64,000 nt of DNA from a bacterium (lineage in GTDB: Bacteria > Elusimicrobiota > Elusimicrobia > Elusimicrobiales > UBA9959). Below are positions 52,003 to 60,635 of the stretch, one piece after another; position 1 is the stretch's first letter; every line of letters starts with the position of its first letter. The notes beneath the pieces were generated by a model. That model did no database searches, was not told where the DNA came from, and saw only the letters and a program-made list of their open reading frames with translations. The stretch covers positions 248,001 through 312,000 of the forward strand of contig JAJYJH010000001.1 of NCBI GenBank assembly GCA_021789695.1, read 5' to 3'. A program made the position numbers and the translations under genes.

Positions 52003-53556
52003 TTAATGCAGCGTCTTTATGCGGCCGAGCTTTGGCGGGTTTACCGGGCCGGCCTTGAAGGCGGCCTCCATAACGTCGCGCACCAGAACCATCGTGTCGG
52101 TCTTGTCCGGGGCGGCCGTGAAGACCGCGCCGCCGTCGCCGCCACCGGCCAGGTAACTGTTGGTGGCCACGGTGAATCTGTCTCCGGGCTTTATCTCCCT
52201 GCCGTTGCGGTAGAGCTTCACCTCGGCCGCGCCGCCGTCGAGGGCTTGCCGTATGGCGACGGTAAGGCCGCTGACCTGCATGTCGCTGGAGCCGTGGTGG
52301 AAGTTGTCGCGCAAGACCTGCACTATCTTGGCGCCGGTTAGAGTCATGGTCTCGATGGTGTTGTCGAAGGGCATGGCCTGGTAGAGGTCGCGCAGGTAGA
52401 CGGGACCCTTGGGGATGGGGTGGCGCAGGGCGTGGGTGTTCTGAAAGGCCAACTGCGTACCCACGCGCCTGCGGGTGACGTCGGAAAGCCAGCTGCCTAT
52501 CGGGTTATCCAGGCCTTTGCCGGAGAAGCCCAGCTCGGCGGTTGTCGTTCCCACCTTACGGCCCATCTTCTGCTGCACCTGCTCCTCGTAGCCGGCCACC
52601 ATCTTCAGAATCGCCGGGTCCTGGCCGGTCCGGTCTATCCAGAGCGGCACCAGCTCTACGTCCACGCCGGCCAGGTTGCCGGTGGTGTCGTCGAACTTGA
52701 GTTCTGCGCGGGTAACGTAGGAGAGGCCGTAGTAACTCTCTCCCAGCCAGGCGCCGCTGACGGGGTCGTGGTAGCCGTGGAAGAGGCCGGTGTGGTCGTG
52801 GCCGCCCAGCACCAGCGCTATGCCGGGCGAGGCGCGGGCTATGGCCAGCGTGCTACGCGCGGCCACGGGGAAGGTCCATGTGGAGACGTCCACCAACTTG
52901 GTGCCGAGGTCCTCGGAGATGCCCATGTGGGTTATAACTATTATGGCGTCGGGGTGCAGCTTCTCTATCTCGGGCAACCACTTGGCGGCCTCAGAGGCCT
53001 CGTCTCGGAAGTCCAGGTTCTTGACGTTGGCGGGGAGCGTGAGCGTGGTGTCGTGCATGTTTGTGAGGCCCAACACGGCTATCGTCTTGCCGTCCTTGCG
53101 CAGCATGACGTAGGGCTTGAGGTAGGGTACGGGCCCGCCGTCCTTCTTCTCGTAGATGTTGGCGCCCAGGAAAGGGAAATCAGCGCTGGAGACCAGCGTG
53201 CGGAAGGCGGCCTCGCCGTTGTCGTAGTCGTGGTTGCCGGGGACAGCCGCCGAGTAGCCCAGCTTGTTCATCAGTTCTATACTGGCCATCCCATTGCTCA
53301 GCATACCCTCCGGCGTACCTTGGAACATGTCGCCCGAATCCAGCAGCAGGTAGGGCGTGGTCTGCCTGGCCAGTAGGGCGCCCAGCGCGGGGAAGCCGCC
53401 TATCAGGCGGCCGGGGTCGGCCTTGTCCCAGCGGGCGGGGCGGGCGAAGTACCAGCCGTGCACGTCCGAGGTGTGGAAGACGTCTATGGTCAGGGCCTGC
53501 GCGCCGGCGGCCAGGGCCAGCAACAGCGTTATAAGGGGCAGCGTTTTCTTGAGCAT
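52003..53556 (-). CDS. 5'-nucleotidase/UshA-like periplasmic metallophosphatase
   Basis: 517 residues. Signal peptide (MLKKTLPLITLLLALAAGAQA), then the metallophosphatase domain with DVHGWY, LDSGDMFQG, GNHDYDNGE, THMG and GGHDHTGLFHG, and a C-terminal 5'-nucleotidase domain with NPIGSWLSD, NTHALR, DLYQAMPFDNT. It should hydrolyse extracellular nucleotides or related phosphoesters in the periplasm. The ATG is exactly six bases after TACAAT (minus strand) and lacks a ribosome site. Confidence 0.92.
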   Translation of the reverse strand: MLKKTLPLITLLLALAAGAQALTIDVFHTSDVHGWYFARPARWDKADPGRLIGGFPALGALLARQTTPYLLLDSGDMFQGTPEGMLSNGMASIELMNKLGYSAAVPGNHDYDNGEAAFRTLVSSADFPFLGANIYEKKDGGPVPYLKPYVMLRKDGKTIAVLGLTNMHDTTLTLPANVKNLDFRDEASEAAKWLPEIEKLHPDAIIVITHMGISEDLGTKLVDVSTWTFPVAARSTLAIARASPGIALVLGGHDHTGLFHGYHDPVSGAWLGESYYGLSYVTRAELKFDDTTGNLAGVDVELVPLWIDRTGQDPAILKMVAGYEEQVQQKMGRKVGTTTAELGFSGKGLDNPIGSWLSDVTRRRVGTQLAFQNTHALRHPIPKGPVYLRDLYQAMPFDNTIETMTLTGAKIVQVLRDNFHHGSSDMQVSGLTVAIRQALDGGAAEVKLYRNGREIKPGDRFTVATNSYLAGGGDGGAVFTAAPDKTDTMVLVRDVMEAAFKAGPVNPPKLGRIKTLH

Positions 53557-53562
53557 GAGGAT

Positions 53563-53568
53563 ATTGTA
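53563..53568 (-). promoter_or_regulatory. Leaderless-type -10 element (TACAAT)
   Basis: TCTACAAT on the minus strand, then six bases (ATCCTC) and the ATG of the nucleotidase gene. Confidence 0.55.
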
Positions 53569-53615
53569 GAAAAAATCCTTCCGGCTCGGTTTTATATAGT
53601 GCTGGAGAAATTAAC

Positions 53616-53621
53616 TATAAT
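53616..53621 (+). promoter_or_regulatory. -10 element of the nuclease pair (TATAAT)
   Basis: Perfect TATAAT 13 bases before the ATG at 53635, giving a leader of only a few bases; a second AT-rich stretch is found at 53591-53599. Confidence 0.5.
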
Positions 53622-53634
53622 TGGTAGAGAAGCT

Positions 53635-54732
53635 ATGGCAAAGTTGGTACATACAGCGGACCTGCATATACGGCGCGACGAGAAGGACTACTGCTACGCC
53701 GTGCTGGCGGAGATAATAGCTCTGACCCGGCAGCAGAAGGCGGAGTTCCTGGCTATCTCCGGGGACCTGTTCGACTCCTTCTCGGAGTTTGAGGCGCTGA
53801 GGAGGGAGGTGGCGGATATGCTGGCGCCGCTGGCAAAGGAAGGCTGCCATGTGATCTACATCCCTGGCAACCACGAGGCGCGCGGCGCCACGTCCGACCT
53901 TTCTGCCTTCAACCTGGAGCCGCTGCGTTACTGTGCGCGCGGGCCCTTCGATTTCTTCGAGCTGGGCGGGGTTGAGTTCCTCTGCGTGCCGCATTCCGAG
54001 AGCTACGGCGGTTACCGCGATTGGAAGGTCCCCACCAAGCAGCACGGCGTCGTGCGAGTGGCGTTGCTGCACGCGCTGAACTCCGCCATTTACATAGGCC
54101 CCGACGAGGAGGCCGATTCCCGCACTGGGGTCATAGAGGACGATTTCTTCGGCCGCTTCGCCGTGGACTACGCGGCGATGGGGCACGTGCACTCCGGGCG
54201 CCAGCATACACTGGGCGGGGCCGTGGCCTGTTACCCGGGCTCCCCGCGGGTCTGGCGGGCGCACCCGCGCGAGGCGGGGCCGCGCTGCGCCGTGGTGGCT
54301 GACCTGGGCTGCTCGCCCGTGGTGGCGCACCCGGCGGAACTGCTGTCGGCCGGGCAGTACAGAGAGTTCTCGCTGCCTCTTGGCTTCGACGGGGCGCCGC
54401 CGCTGACGGCCGTGCACCGTATGGAGGCGGCGCTCAGGGAGCAGGACTACGCGCGCGTGACGCTCACAGGCGTGGTGGAGGATGAGAATGCGGCCAAGGC
54501 TGCCGCCGACGGCCTGCGCCAGCGCCTGTGCAGCCGGGTGCGCGCGGCCGAAGTGCAGTTGGAGACGCTGGTTGCTTCCTCGCTTTCCTCCAACACGCTG
54601 GCGCGCGCCTTCCTGGAGGCCATCGACGACCTTAAACCCGCCGATGAGATCGGGGACCAATACCGCCGCTGGCTGCTGGCCAGGCAGTACGGGCTGGAGG
54701 CTATAGCCGAGCGCGCGGGGAAGGCCGCATGA
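53635..54732 (+). CDS. Mre11/SbcD-like DNA repair exonuclease (YhaO-type)
   Basis: 365 residues. All phosphoesterase motifs: TADLHI, GDLFDSFSE, PGNHE, LLHA and GHVHSGR. The C-terminal cap region (from about 245) differs from SbcD and fits the YhaO/Mre11-like group. It is the nuclease partner of the SMC-like ATPase that starts at 54729 (4-base ATGA overlap). Start ATG 53635 chosen since the frame upstream overlaps the nucleotidase gene's opposite strand. Confidence 0.92.
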   Translation: MAKLVHTADLHIRRDEKDYCYAVLAEIIALTRQQKAEFLAISGDLFDSFSEFEALRREVADMLAPLAKEGCHVIYIPGNHEARGATSDLSAFNLEPLRYCARGPFDFFELGGVEFLCVPHSESYGGYRDWKVPTKQHGVVRVALLHALNSAIYIGPDEEADSRTGVIEDDFFGRFAVDYAAMGHVHSGRQHTLGGAVACYPGSPRVWRAHPREAGPRCAVVADLGCSPVVAHPAELLSAGQYREFSLPLGFDGAPPLTAVHRMEAALREQDYARVTLTGVVEDENAAKAAADGLRQRLCSRVRAAEVQLETLVASSLSSNTLARAFLEAIDDLKPADEIGDQYRRWLLARQYGLEAIAERAGKAA

Positions 54733-57020
54733 TACGCCGCCTGGACCTGACCGATTACGGCAAGTTCCGCAAGGAGCGGCTGCATTTCGGCCCTTTCACC
54801 GTGATTACCGGCGCCAACGAGGCCGGCAAGACCACCGTCTTCGACGCGCTGTTCGATGCGTTATGCGCCGGCTCCCGGCACGAGGGGCGTCCGGCGTGGA
54901 AGGCGCTGGCCGGCCGCTACGGCGCGCTGCGCAAGGCTGAGTTGGTCTGGGAGGAGGGCTTTCACCCGTTATCCTTCACCGACGACGAATTCCTGGAGAT
55001 CTTCGCCGTGCGCGCCGGCGACACGCGCGTGGACGCCGAAGGCGGCGGTTCCTGGGAGGGAGCGGCCGAAGCCCGGCTGCTGAACTCCGGGCTGAACCCT
55101 GCCAGTTTCGCCGCAGGCATGGAGGACAAGGCCGACAGCGCGCGCAAGGGATCGCTGAAGTACCGTGAAAAGGAACTGAACAGGCAGATTAACGCGCGCG
55201 AGCCTGAGCTGCAGGAGCTCAAAGTCAGGCGCGCCGCAATCTTCGCCGGCGAGGCGGAGACGGCCCGGCTGGAAGCGGAACTGAAGAGGCTCCGCGAGGC
55301 GCAGGAGGCCAGGCTCGCCGAACTGGAGGCGCTGAAGGAGCGCGAGGAGGAACTTTCCCTCTCGTGCCGGCTGGCCTCGGCCGAAGCCGGGCTCAAGGCA
55401 CTGCGCGAACTAAAGGACACGCGCGGCGAGCTGGCCCGGCTGGTGGTGTTTGCCTCCAACGAGCTGCCGGCCTACCGCGCCCTGCGCTCTGCCGCCGACG
55501 AGGCCGGCCGGGCCTATGAGACCGCGGCCGCCGCGCTGGCCGAAAAGGAGGCCTACGAGGCCTCTGCAAAGGCCGTCCTGGACCAGTTGGAGATACAGCA
55601 GCCGGTCATACGCAAGCGGCGCGCCACGGCCGAGGCTCTTAACGGCAGGATTTCGGCCTTCCTGGCCGCGCCGCCCAAGGTGCTGCGCAGCGTAAGCAAG
55701 GGCGCGCGCTTTGGCCTCTGGGCCGGGGCGCTGGCGCTAGCCGGCTTCGTGGTCTATTCCGGGCGCAATAACGTGTCCTACGCCACCGCGGCCGTGATAG
55801 CCGCGGCCGGGGCCTGGGTAGGCGTGAAGCTTTCCATAAAGGAAACCCTGGCCGGTCCTTCGCCGGAGGAGATAAAAGCCTTCCTGGCCGGTTTGATGAC
55901 GGAGTGGGTGCTGGTTTCTGAGGAGAAGCTCCCCTCCGACGGGGTTGAGAACGCCAGGGCTTTCCTCTCCAGGGCCATGGCCGCCGCGGCCGATGCCGAG
56001 GCCGACCTCAAGGTCAGATCTGAGGCGCTGCGAGACCTGCGGGCCGCCTCCGGGACCGTCCGCACCGGTGTGGAGGAACTGAGGGCCGCGGCCGCTGGGG
56101 CTGCCGGCAAGGCCCAGGCCTGGCTCAAGGAGCGCGGTTGCGATAGCGAAGACGACTACCAGGGAAAGCTGGCTGCGCACGGGCGCTTCGTGCAGAGGGC
56201 CGGAGACATAATGCAGCGGGTCAAGATCTTTAAGGACAGGCTGCGTTGCTCCGGCGACGACGAGATACGCGACCGGCTGTTGATGGAGAAGGAGGCGCTG
56301 GACCACAAGGGCGTAGACCCCTCCAAGGCGGACGAGCCGGAACTGGAGCGCCTGAAGGCCCGCGCCGCCGAGCTGAATGAGGACGTACACTCGGTGGCTG
56401 CCGCGGCTTCCGAAGTTAATTCCGCACTGGAAAAGGCTCGCGCCGTGGCCGGCGCCAGACTTGAGGGCCTGCCGGAGCGCATAAACCGGCTTGAGGCGGA
56501 GAACGCCTCCGACAGAGAGGAACTAGCTGGTCTGGAACTGCAGAAGCAGGCCTACAGGCTGGCCGCGGACGTTTTCAGAAAGCTGGCCGAGGAGTCCACC
56601 GCGGCATTCGCAGAACTTGGCAAAGAGGTCACGGCCATGCTCTCCCGCGCCGTGCCGGAGTTGAAGGCACAGTTTATTAGCTTCAAAGCGGGCGAGGCCG
56701 GCATGAAGGACGCCGGCGGCGCCGTACGTCCGGTCAAGTACCTTTCGTCTGGCGCGCGCGATCTGTTCATGCTGGCGGCACGCCTGACCATGGCCGAAGA
56801 TTGCCGCCGGGACGCGGACGGGAATATTTCCCCCGCCCTGCTTGTGCTGGATGATCCATTTTACACGCTGGACTCGGCTCGCACCCGGGCCGCGCTAAAA
56901 CTACTGGCCGACTTCCAGAAGGAGACTGGCTGGCAGATTATCATACTGACCAAGGACTTCACTCTACCCGACGCCGCCCGCGAAGCCACCAGCCAAATAA
57001 CCGAACAAACGCTCATATAA
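54729..57020 (+). CDS. SMC/Rad50-like ATPase with central membrane hairpin (YhaN-type)
   Basis: 763 residues. Walker A TGANEAGKTTVFDALF near the start, long coiled coil (about 130-300 and 380-620), and at the C-terminus YLSSGARDLFMLAARL (signature) with LLVLDDPFYTLDSAR (Walker B, D-loop). In the middle of the coiled coil, about residues 325-375, two short hydrophobic helices (GLWAGALALAGFVVY and ATAAVIAAAGAWVGV) form a predicted membrane hairpin. YhaN of Bacillus has a similar plan. It would tether a Mre11-type nuclease complex to the membrane. Confidence 0.88.
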   Translation: MIRRLDLTDYGKFRKERLHFGPFTVITGANEAGKTTVFDALFDALCAGSRHEGRPAWKALAGRYGALRKAELVWEEGFHPLSFTDDEFLEIFAVRAGDTRVDAEGGGSWEGAAEARLLNSGLNPASFAAGMEDKADSARKGSLKYREKELNRQINAREPELQELKVRRAAIFAGEAETARLEAELKRLREAQEARLAELEALKEREEELSLSCRLASAEAGLKALRELKDTRGELARLVVFASNELPAYRALRSAADEAGRAYETAAAALAEKEAYEASAKAVLDQLEIQQPVIRKRRATAEALNGRISAFLAAPPKVLRSVSKGARFGLWAGALALAGFVVYSGRNNVSYATAAVIAAAGAWVGVKLSIKETLAGPSPEEIKAFLAGLMTEWVLVSEEKLPSDGVENARAFLSRAMAAAADAEADLKVRSEALRDLRAASGTVRTGVEELRAAAAGAAGKAQAWLKERGCDSEDDYQGKLAAHGRFVQRAGDIMQRVKIFKDRLRCSGDDEIRDRLLMEKEALDHKGVDPSKADEPELERLKARAAELNEDVHSVAAAASEVNSALEKARAVAGARLEGLPERINRLEAENASDREELAGLELQKQAYRLAADVFRKLAEESTAAFAELGKEVTAMLSRAVPELKAQFISFKAGEAGMKDAGGAVRPVKYLSSGARDLFMLAARLTMAEDCRRDADGNISPALLVLDDPFYTLDSARTRAALKLLADFQKETGWQIIILTKDFTLPDAAREATSQITEQTLI

Positions 57021-57127
57021 AAAGGGGACAGGCTATTTAAAAAGTAGCCTGTCCCCTTTTTTTGTCCTCTTTTAGCTTCGAAGACCTGTTCCCTTTCTGC
57101 TAATAAAAGTAGCCTGTCCCCTTTTTT
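57020..57127. repeat. REP-like palindromic repeat cluster
   Basis: 57020-57060 forms a 16-bp perfect stem (AAAAGGGGACAGGCTA with its complement) and ends in a T run, so it can also act as a bidirectional terminator. A second half-copy, AAAAGTAGCCTGTCCCCTTT, lies at 57105-57124, and a degenerate third, GACCTGTTCCCTTT, at 57083-57096. This sequence type is known from REP-like elements mobilised by RAYT (Y1-type) transposases. No transposase is in the window. Confidence 0.75.
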
Positions 57128-58812
57128 AAGGTTTCGGATTCGGATTTTAGGCGGGATTCCAGGTCGGACTGGCTGTCAGAGGCCAGTTTTTTGAGGCGGT
57201 CCTGGTAAGGTTTGAGGGCCGCGTCCACCTTGGCGCGAGCAGCGTCCTGGGCGGCCCTGGCCTGGGCGCCCAGCGCACGGGAGAAAGCCTTGGAGAGTGC
57301 GTCGGCCAGGTTGGTGCGCACGGCCAGCCTGGGGTCAGAGACCGTACCGGAGACGTCGGCCTGGATGACGGCCGAGGAGAGGCCAGAGAAAGCGGAGTCC
57401 ACCGCGGCGCCCAACGGACCTGCGGCGATGCCTCCTGCCTGCGTCAGGAATTTAGCGCCGGACAGCAAGACTTGGGCCTTGCCGTCCACCTTGTCGCCTT
57501 CTGTTCTGAGATCGGCCTGGAAGGAGCCGGAGCCGCCGGAGACGTCTACTCCCAGCGAGGAAGGTGAACCAAGTTGCAGGCCCGCGACCGGCATCCCGGT
57601 GTAGGACAGGTTTGAATCGGTGACGAAAATATTGTCGCGGCCGTCCAGTATGAACTTAAAATCAAGCCGGCGCGCCCCCTTGGCCCCGGAGATGGAAGCC
57701 ACCGTGGGCTTGCCGTAAACCTGCGGCTGGGTTGTGAGGCCCTCGACCGTGCCGCTGTAGGCCAGCGGGTCCTGGCGGCCCAGTTCGCCGGTGAGGCGCA
57801 GCTCGCGCACGAGCAGCGTGGGATATGCGCGCCCCCCGGGAAAATGGACGACGCGGCCGCGGCGGGCCGGGGTCTTAGTGGGACCAGCCGAGGCCGGCAT
57901 GTACCTGCGCGCCAGCGCCAGCCATTTCATCACGGTGGCCGCTTTCTGCGCGGCGACCGGGCCGGCCAGCGCCTCGCCCAGCGACCGCGAGTCCAGGGAC
58001 GGCAGCTTCATCTTTGCCATAACGGCTTCCTGGTCGCGCCGGCGGGCCTCGTCTAGCGCCTTGAAACCGTCCTTCTCCCGGGCCAACGCCGCCTCGGCGT
58101 CCTTGCTGTCCTTGTTGAAGCGGTCGGTCAGCTTTTTGGCGTCCTTGGCTGTCTCCGCGTAGTCCCTGGCCCGCTTGAGGAAGTTCTTCTCCGCCTTAGC
58201 CTTATCGTAGCGGGCCTTGAGAGCGTCCAAGTCCGCCTGGTAGGCTTTGCCGTCGACGCGCCCGACTATGTCGGCGTAGTCCTTCTTGTAATTTTCCTCC
58301 AGCTGCTTGGCCAGTTTGACGGACTCCAGGTCGCCCGGGGCCACCTTGTAGTCGGCCTTGAATCTGGAGGTCAGGTTGTCCGCCGACGCGGCGGCGAGGG
58401 CCTTTGCCTGCTCCTGGGCCTTCTTAACCATGGGCGAGGGCGGTTCAGGCCTGCTGAAAAGCAGCTGTCCTGAGGTCTTGCGCGGAGTGCCGAAGCGCAG
58501 GCCGGTGAGCGAACCCTTGTCCACGACGAACTTCTTCTCCAGCAACGGCGCGCCTTCCGCAGAAAGTTCGAGGCGCGAGAACTGCACCAGGTTCGTGTAC
58601 TTCTGCGAGGAGTCGGCCACGGTTAGTCCGTTTATGACCAGCGACGGGTGCAGAAAGGTGGTCTTGACCGAGGAGATCTCCACCCTGGCCTTGGCGGCCT
58701 TCTCCAGCCCCTTTATCATGGCCCACTTGAGCAGCGGGTCGAAGGCGAAGACCGAAAAGAGCCAGACCAGGCCCAGTAGGACGAGGCGAGGTTTTATGTA
58801 AGTCCAGCGCAT
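57100..58812 (-). CDS. TIGR03545-family envelope protein
   Basis: 570 residues. N-terminal anchor (WTYIKPRLVLLGLVWLFSVFAF), then an AsmA-like start LVINGLTVADSSQKYTNLVQ and LTGLRFGTPRKTSG, which matches TIGR03545. A long Lys/Ala helix follows (about 130-290). Function unknown; the family usually sits next to TIGR03546, as here. The last eight residues (KKGTGYFY) are encoded by a REP half-copy, so the native C-terminus has been replaced. Confidence 0.85.
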   Translation of the reverse strand: MRWTYIKPRLVLLGLVWLFSVFAFDPLLKWAMIKGLEKAAKARVEISSVKTTFLHPSLVINGLTVADSSQKYTNLVQFSRLELSAEGAPLLEKKFVVDKGSLTGLRFGTPRKTSGQLLFSRPEPPSPMVKKAQEQAKALAAASADNLTSRFKADYKVAPGDLESVKLAKQLEENYKKDYADIVGRVDGKAYQADLDALKARYDKAKAEKNFLKRARDYAETAKDAKKLTDRFNKDSKDAEAALAREKDGFKALDEARRRDQEAVMAKMKLPSLDSRSLGEALAGPVAAQKAATVMKWLALARRYMPASAGPTKTPARRGRVVHFPGGRAYPTLLVRELRLTGELGRQDPLAYSGTVEGLTTQPQVYGKPTVASISGAKGARRLDFKFILDGRDNIFVTDSNLSYTGMPVAGLQLGSPSSLGVDVSGGSGSFQADLRTEGDKVDGKAQVLLSGAKFLTQAGGIAAGPLGAAVDSAFSGLSSAVIQADVSGTVSDPRLAVRTNLADALSKAFSRALGAQARAAQDAARAKVDAALKPYQDRLKKLASDSQSDLESRLKSESETLKKGTGYFY

Positions 58813-58813
58813 A

Positions 58814-59326
58814 TCAGGCCCCTTCCTTGAAATACCAGTCCAGCAGCCAGGAGGCCTTGACGGCCTTTATGGCCCGTGAGCCAATCAGCCGGTCGCGGAA
58901 CCTCTCGTTATAGAGGACTCCGAAGCGCCTGCCCGCCAGGTATACCGGGGCCAGCAGCGCCGCGCCGAAGGCCAGGCCGCCGGTCACCACCGTGTCGTTG
59001 AAGCCTGTCCACGGCACTATCGGCATGTTGTAGAGCCTGGTCCAGAGCGGCCGGAGGGACTGCGCAGTGAGGATGGCGTAGCCGATGGGGTCGGTGACCT
59101 TGTCCAGGAGCGGATTGAGCAGGCTGACGCCCAGCGCGGTGAGCATGGCCATGGGAATGTTCACGCGCGAGGCCATTACCGCTATCAGCAGGATCTGTGC
59201 GGTCAACGTGGCCTTGGGCATGAGGCCGAGCAGAAAGCCCAGGGCGATGCCGGCCCCTATCTGCGCCGGGGCGGTGTCGGACGTGAGGCCCTTGATGAAT
59301 TTTCTTAAAATGGCGAGAGGGTTCAT
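58814..59326 (-). CDS. TIGR03546-family membrane protein (DUF2062-like)
   Basis: 170 residues. ILRKFIKGLTSDTAPAQIGAGIALGFLLGLMPKATL and the following helices match TIGR03546. Three or four hydrophobic segments. The family pairs with TIGR03545, which it precedes with one base between stop and start. The ATG at 59326 has TATATT seven bases upstream and no ribosome site, like other leaderless-type genes here; the frame extending to 59362 is in the promoter. Confidence 0.88.
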   Translation of the reverse strand: MNPLAILRKFIKGLTSDTAPAQIGAGIALGFLLGLMPKATLTAQILLIAVMASRVNIPMAMLTALGVSLLNPLLDKVTDPIGYAILTAQSLRPLWTRLYNMPIVPWTGFNDTVVTGGLAFGAALLAPVYLAGRRFGVLYNERFRDRLIGSRAIKAVKASWLLDWYFKEGA

Positions 59327-59333
59327 ACCGGGT

Positions 59334-59339
59334 AATATA
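59334..59339 (-). promoter_or_regulatory. -10 element (TATATT) of the TIGR03546/TIGR03545 pair
   Basis: TATATT on the minus strand, seven bases before the ATG at 59326. The rest of the 128-base gap up to the GAF gene shows no other feature. Confidence 0.45.
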
Positions 59340-59454
59340 TAAAAACGGCGCCGGGTCTTCAAGCCGCCGCCAGAATATTCGCGGAATTTACGAGATGAAG
59401 CCGGCGGTCACTATAGCAGCCATAGGCCTCAAAAGTCCTGCTCGGCGGGCGGGG

Positions 59455-60177
59455 TCATTTCCCGGGCTTATCCGGCTTGTCCTTGTCGGTCTTGTCAGGT
59501 TCCTTGAACCATTTCTCATGGCCGTAGAGTTTCTGCATGCAGTCCTCGCAAAGGCCGTGCGTGAAGCGCGCCTGGGAATGCTCCTCTAGATAGACCTCCA
59601 CCTTCTGCCAGTAACCCTTGTCGTTGCGGATCTTCTTGCACTGCGCGCAGATAGGGATGAGCCCCTGAAGCGTGCGCACGTCCTTCAGGGTCTCCTCCAA
59701 CTTCAGGTTGGCCTGTATCAGTTCCAGATGGCCGGTGATGATGTCGGCGAACTCCTCCATGAGGCGTACCGTGGGACCGCTGAAATCGTTCGGCTTACTG
59801 TCGAAGAGACACAGTGTGCCGAAAATCTCCCGGTCCGGCTGAAAGATCGGCACGCCGGCATAGGCGATGAAACCGGCCTTGGCCCCGTCGCTGTCCTTCC
59901 AGAAGTCGCTGCGGGTGGCGTCCCTGATGATCAACTTCTCGCGGGCGTGCACGACACCGGCGCAGTAGCTCTTCATGCCGGGCTGGAACTTATAGGGAGT
60001 TTCGCCAGGCCCGCCCCTCCGTGGAGCGTGGACGCTTTCGATGATGCGTATGGAGTCACCCTCCACTACGCTAATCCCCGAGGCAGGCACGCCGGCTATC
60101 TCGGCCATCAAGTCGGATATGCTGCGCCACTTGGTTAGCGCTATCTCCGGTATGCGCAGGTTGTGTATTTCGCGCAT
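59455..60177 (-). CDS. GAF-domain sensor protein with C-terminal Cys-rich segment
   Basis: 240 residues. GAF domain (about 20-165): GVPIFQPDREIFGTLCLFDSK and the preceding KSYCAGVVHAREKLIIRDA are typical. The C-terminal LIPICAQCKKIRNDKGYWQKV and HGLCEDCMQKLY form two Cys pairs that could bind zinc; this element is common at the end of two-component receivers and GAF proteins. It is last in a kinase/receiver operon, 7 bases after the receiver gene, so it probably belongs to that circuit. Confidence 0.85.
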   Translation of the reverse strand: MREIHNLRIPEIALTKWRSISDLMAEIAGVPASGISVVEGDSIRIIESVHAPRRGGPGETPYKFQPGMKSYCAGVVHAREKLIIRDATRSDFWKDSDGAKAGFIAYAGVPIFQPDREIFGTLCLFDSKPNDFSGPTVRLMEEFADIITGHLELIQANLKLEETLKDVRTLQGLIPICAQCKKIRNDKGYWQKVEVYLEEHSQARFTHGLCEDCMQKLYGHEKWFKEPDKTDKDKPDKPGK

Positions 60178-60184
60178 GGCGGCC

Positions 60185-60628
60185 TCAGTTCGGCAGCCTG
60201 GAGACGGAGACCCAGTACTGCTCGAAGCGGCGCGCCAGTTCCAGGAACTCGTCCAGTGAGGCCGGTTTGGTCAGATAGGAGGCGGCTCCGTTCTCGTAAC
60301 TGCGGGCTATGTCCTCCTGCCGGGAGGAGGTGGTCAGCATCACCACCGGTATGGAGCGCAGCGAGGCGTCCGCCTTAAGGCGCTTGAGCAGCGCTATGCC
60401 GTCCATCAGCGGCAGCGTGATGTCCAGCAGGATGATCGAGGGGTGCAGCGGCTTCTGGCCGGCGCGGCTGCCCGAACCAGTCAGCAGGTCCAGCGCCTCC
60501 TGCCCGTCGCGGGCCACGCTCACGCTGGAGATGAACTTGAACTCCTTGAAGGCCCGTTGTGCGATGAGCACATCGTCCTCGTTGTCTTCCACGAGCAGTA
60601 AACTGAGCGTTTCGTTTTCCTGTGTCAT
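60185..60628 (-). CDS. CheY-like response regulator (Rcp1-type)
   Basis: 147 residues, receiver domain only. LLVEDNEDDVLIAQRAF, the phospho-acceptor Asp in ILLDITLPLMDG, the switch Thr in VVMLTTSSRQEDI and the lysine in YLTKPAS are all present. It resembles single-domain receivers that pair with phytochrome-like kinases, and follows the kinase gene at once. With no output domain it must act through protein contact or a further relay. Confidence 0.93.
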   Translation of the reverse strand: MTQENETLSLLLVEDNEDDVLIAQRAFKEFKFISSVSVARDGQEALDLLTGSGSRAGQKPLHPSIILLDITLPLMDGIALLKRLKADASLRSIPVVMLTTSSRQEDIARSYENGAASYLTKPASLDEFLELARRFEQYWVSVSRLPN

Positions 60629-60635
60629 AGCTCTC

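Noticed and set aside
57020-57127. CRISPR or IS element at the repeated palindromes
   Set aside because: Copies are not regularly spaced with unique spacers, and no transposase gene is present; REP-like elements fit better.
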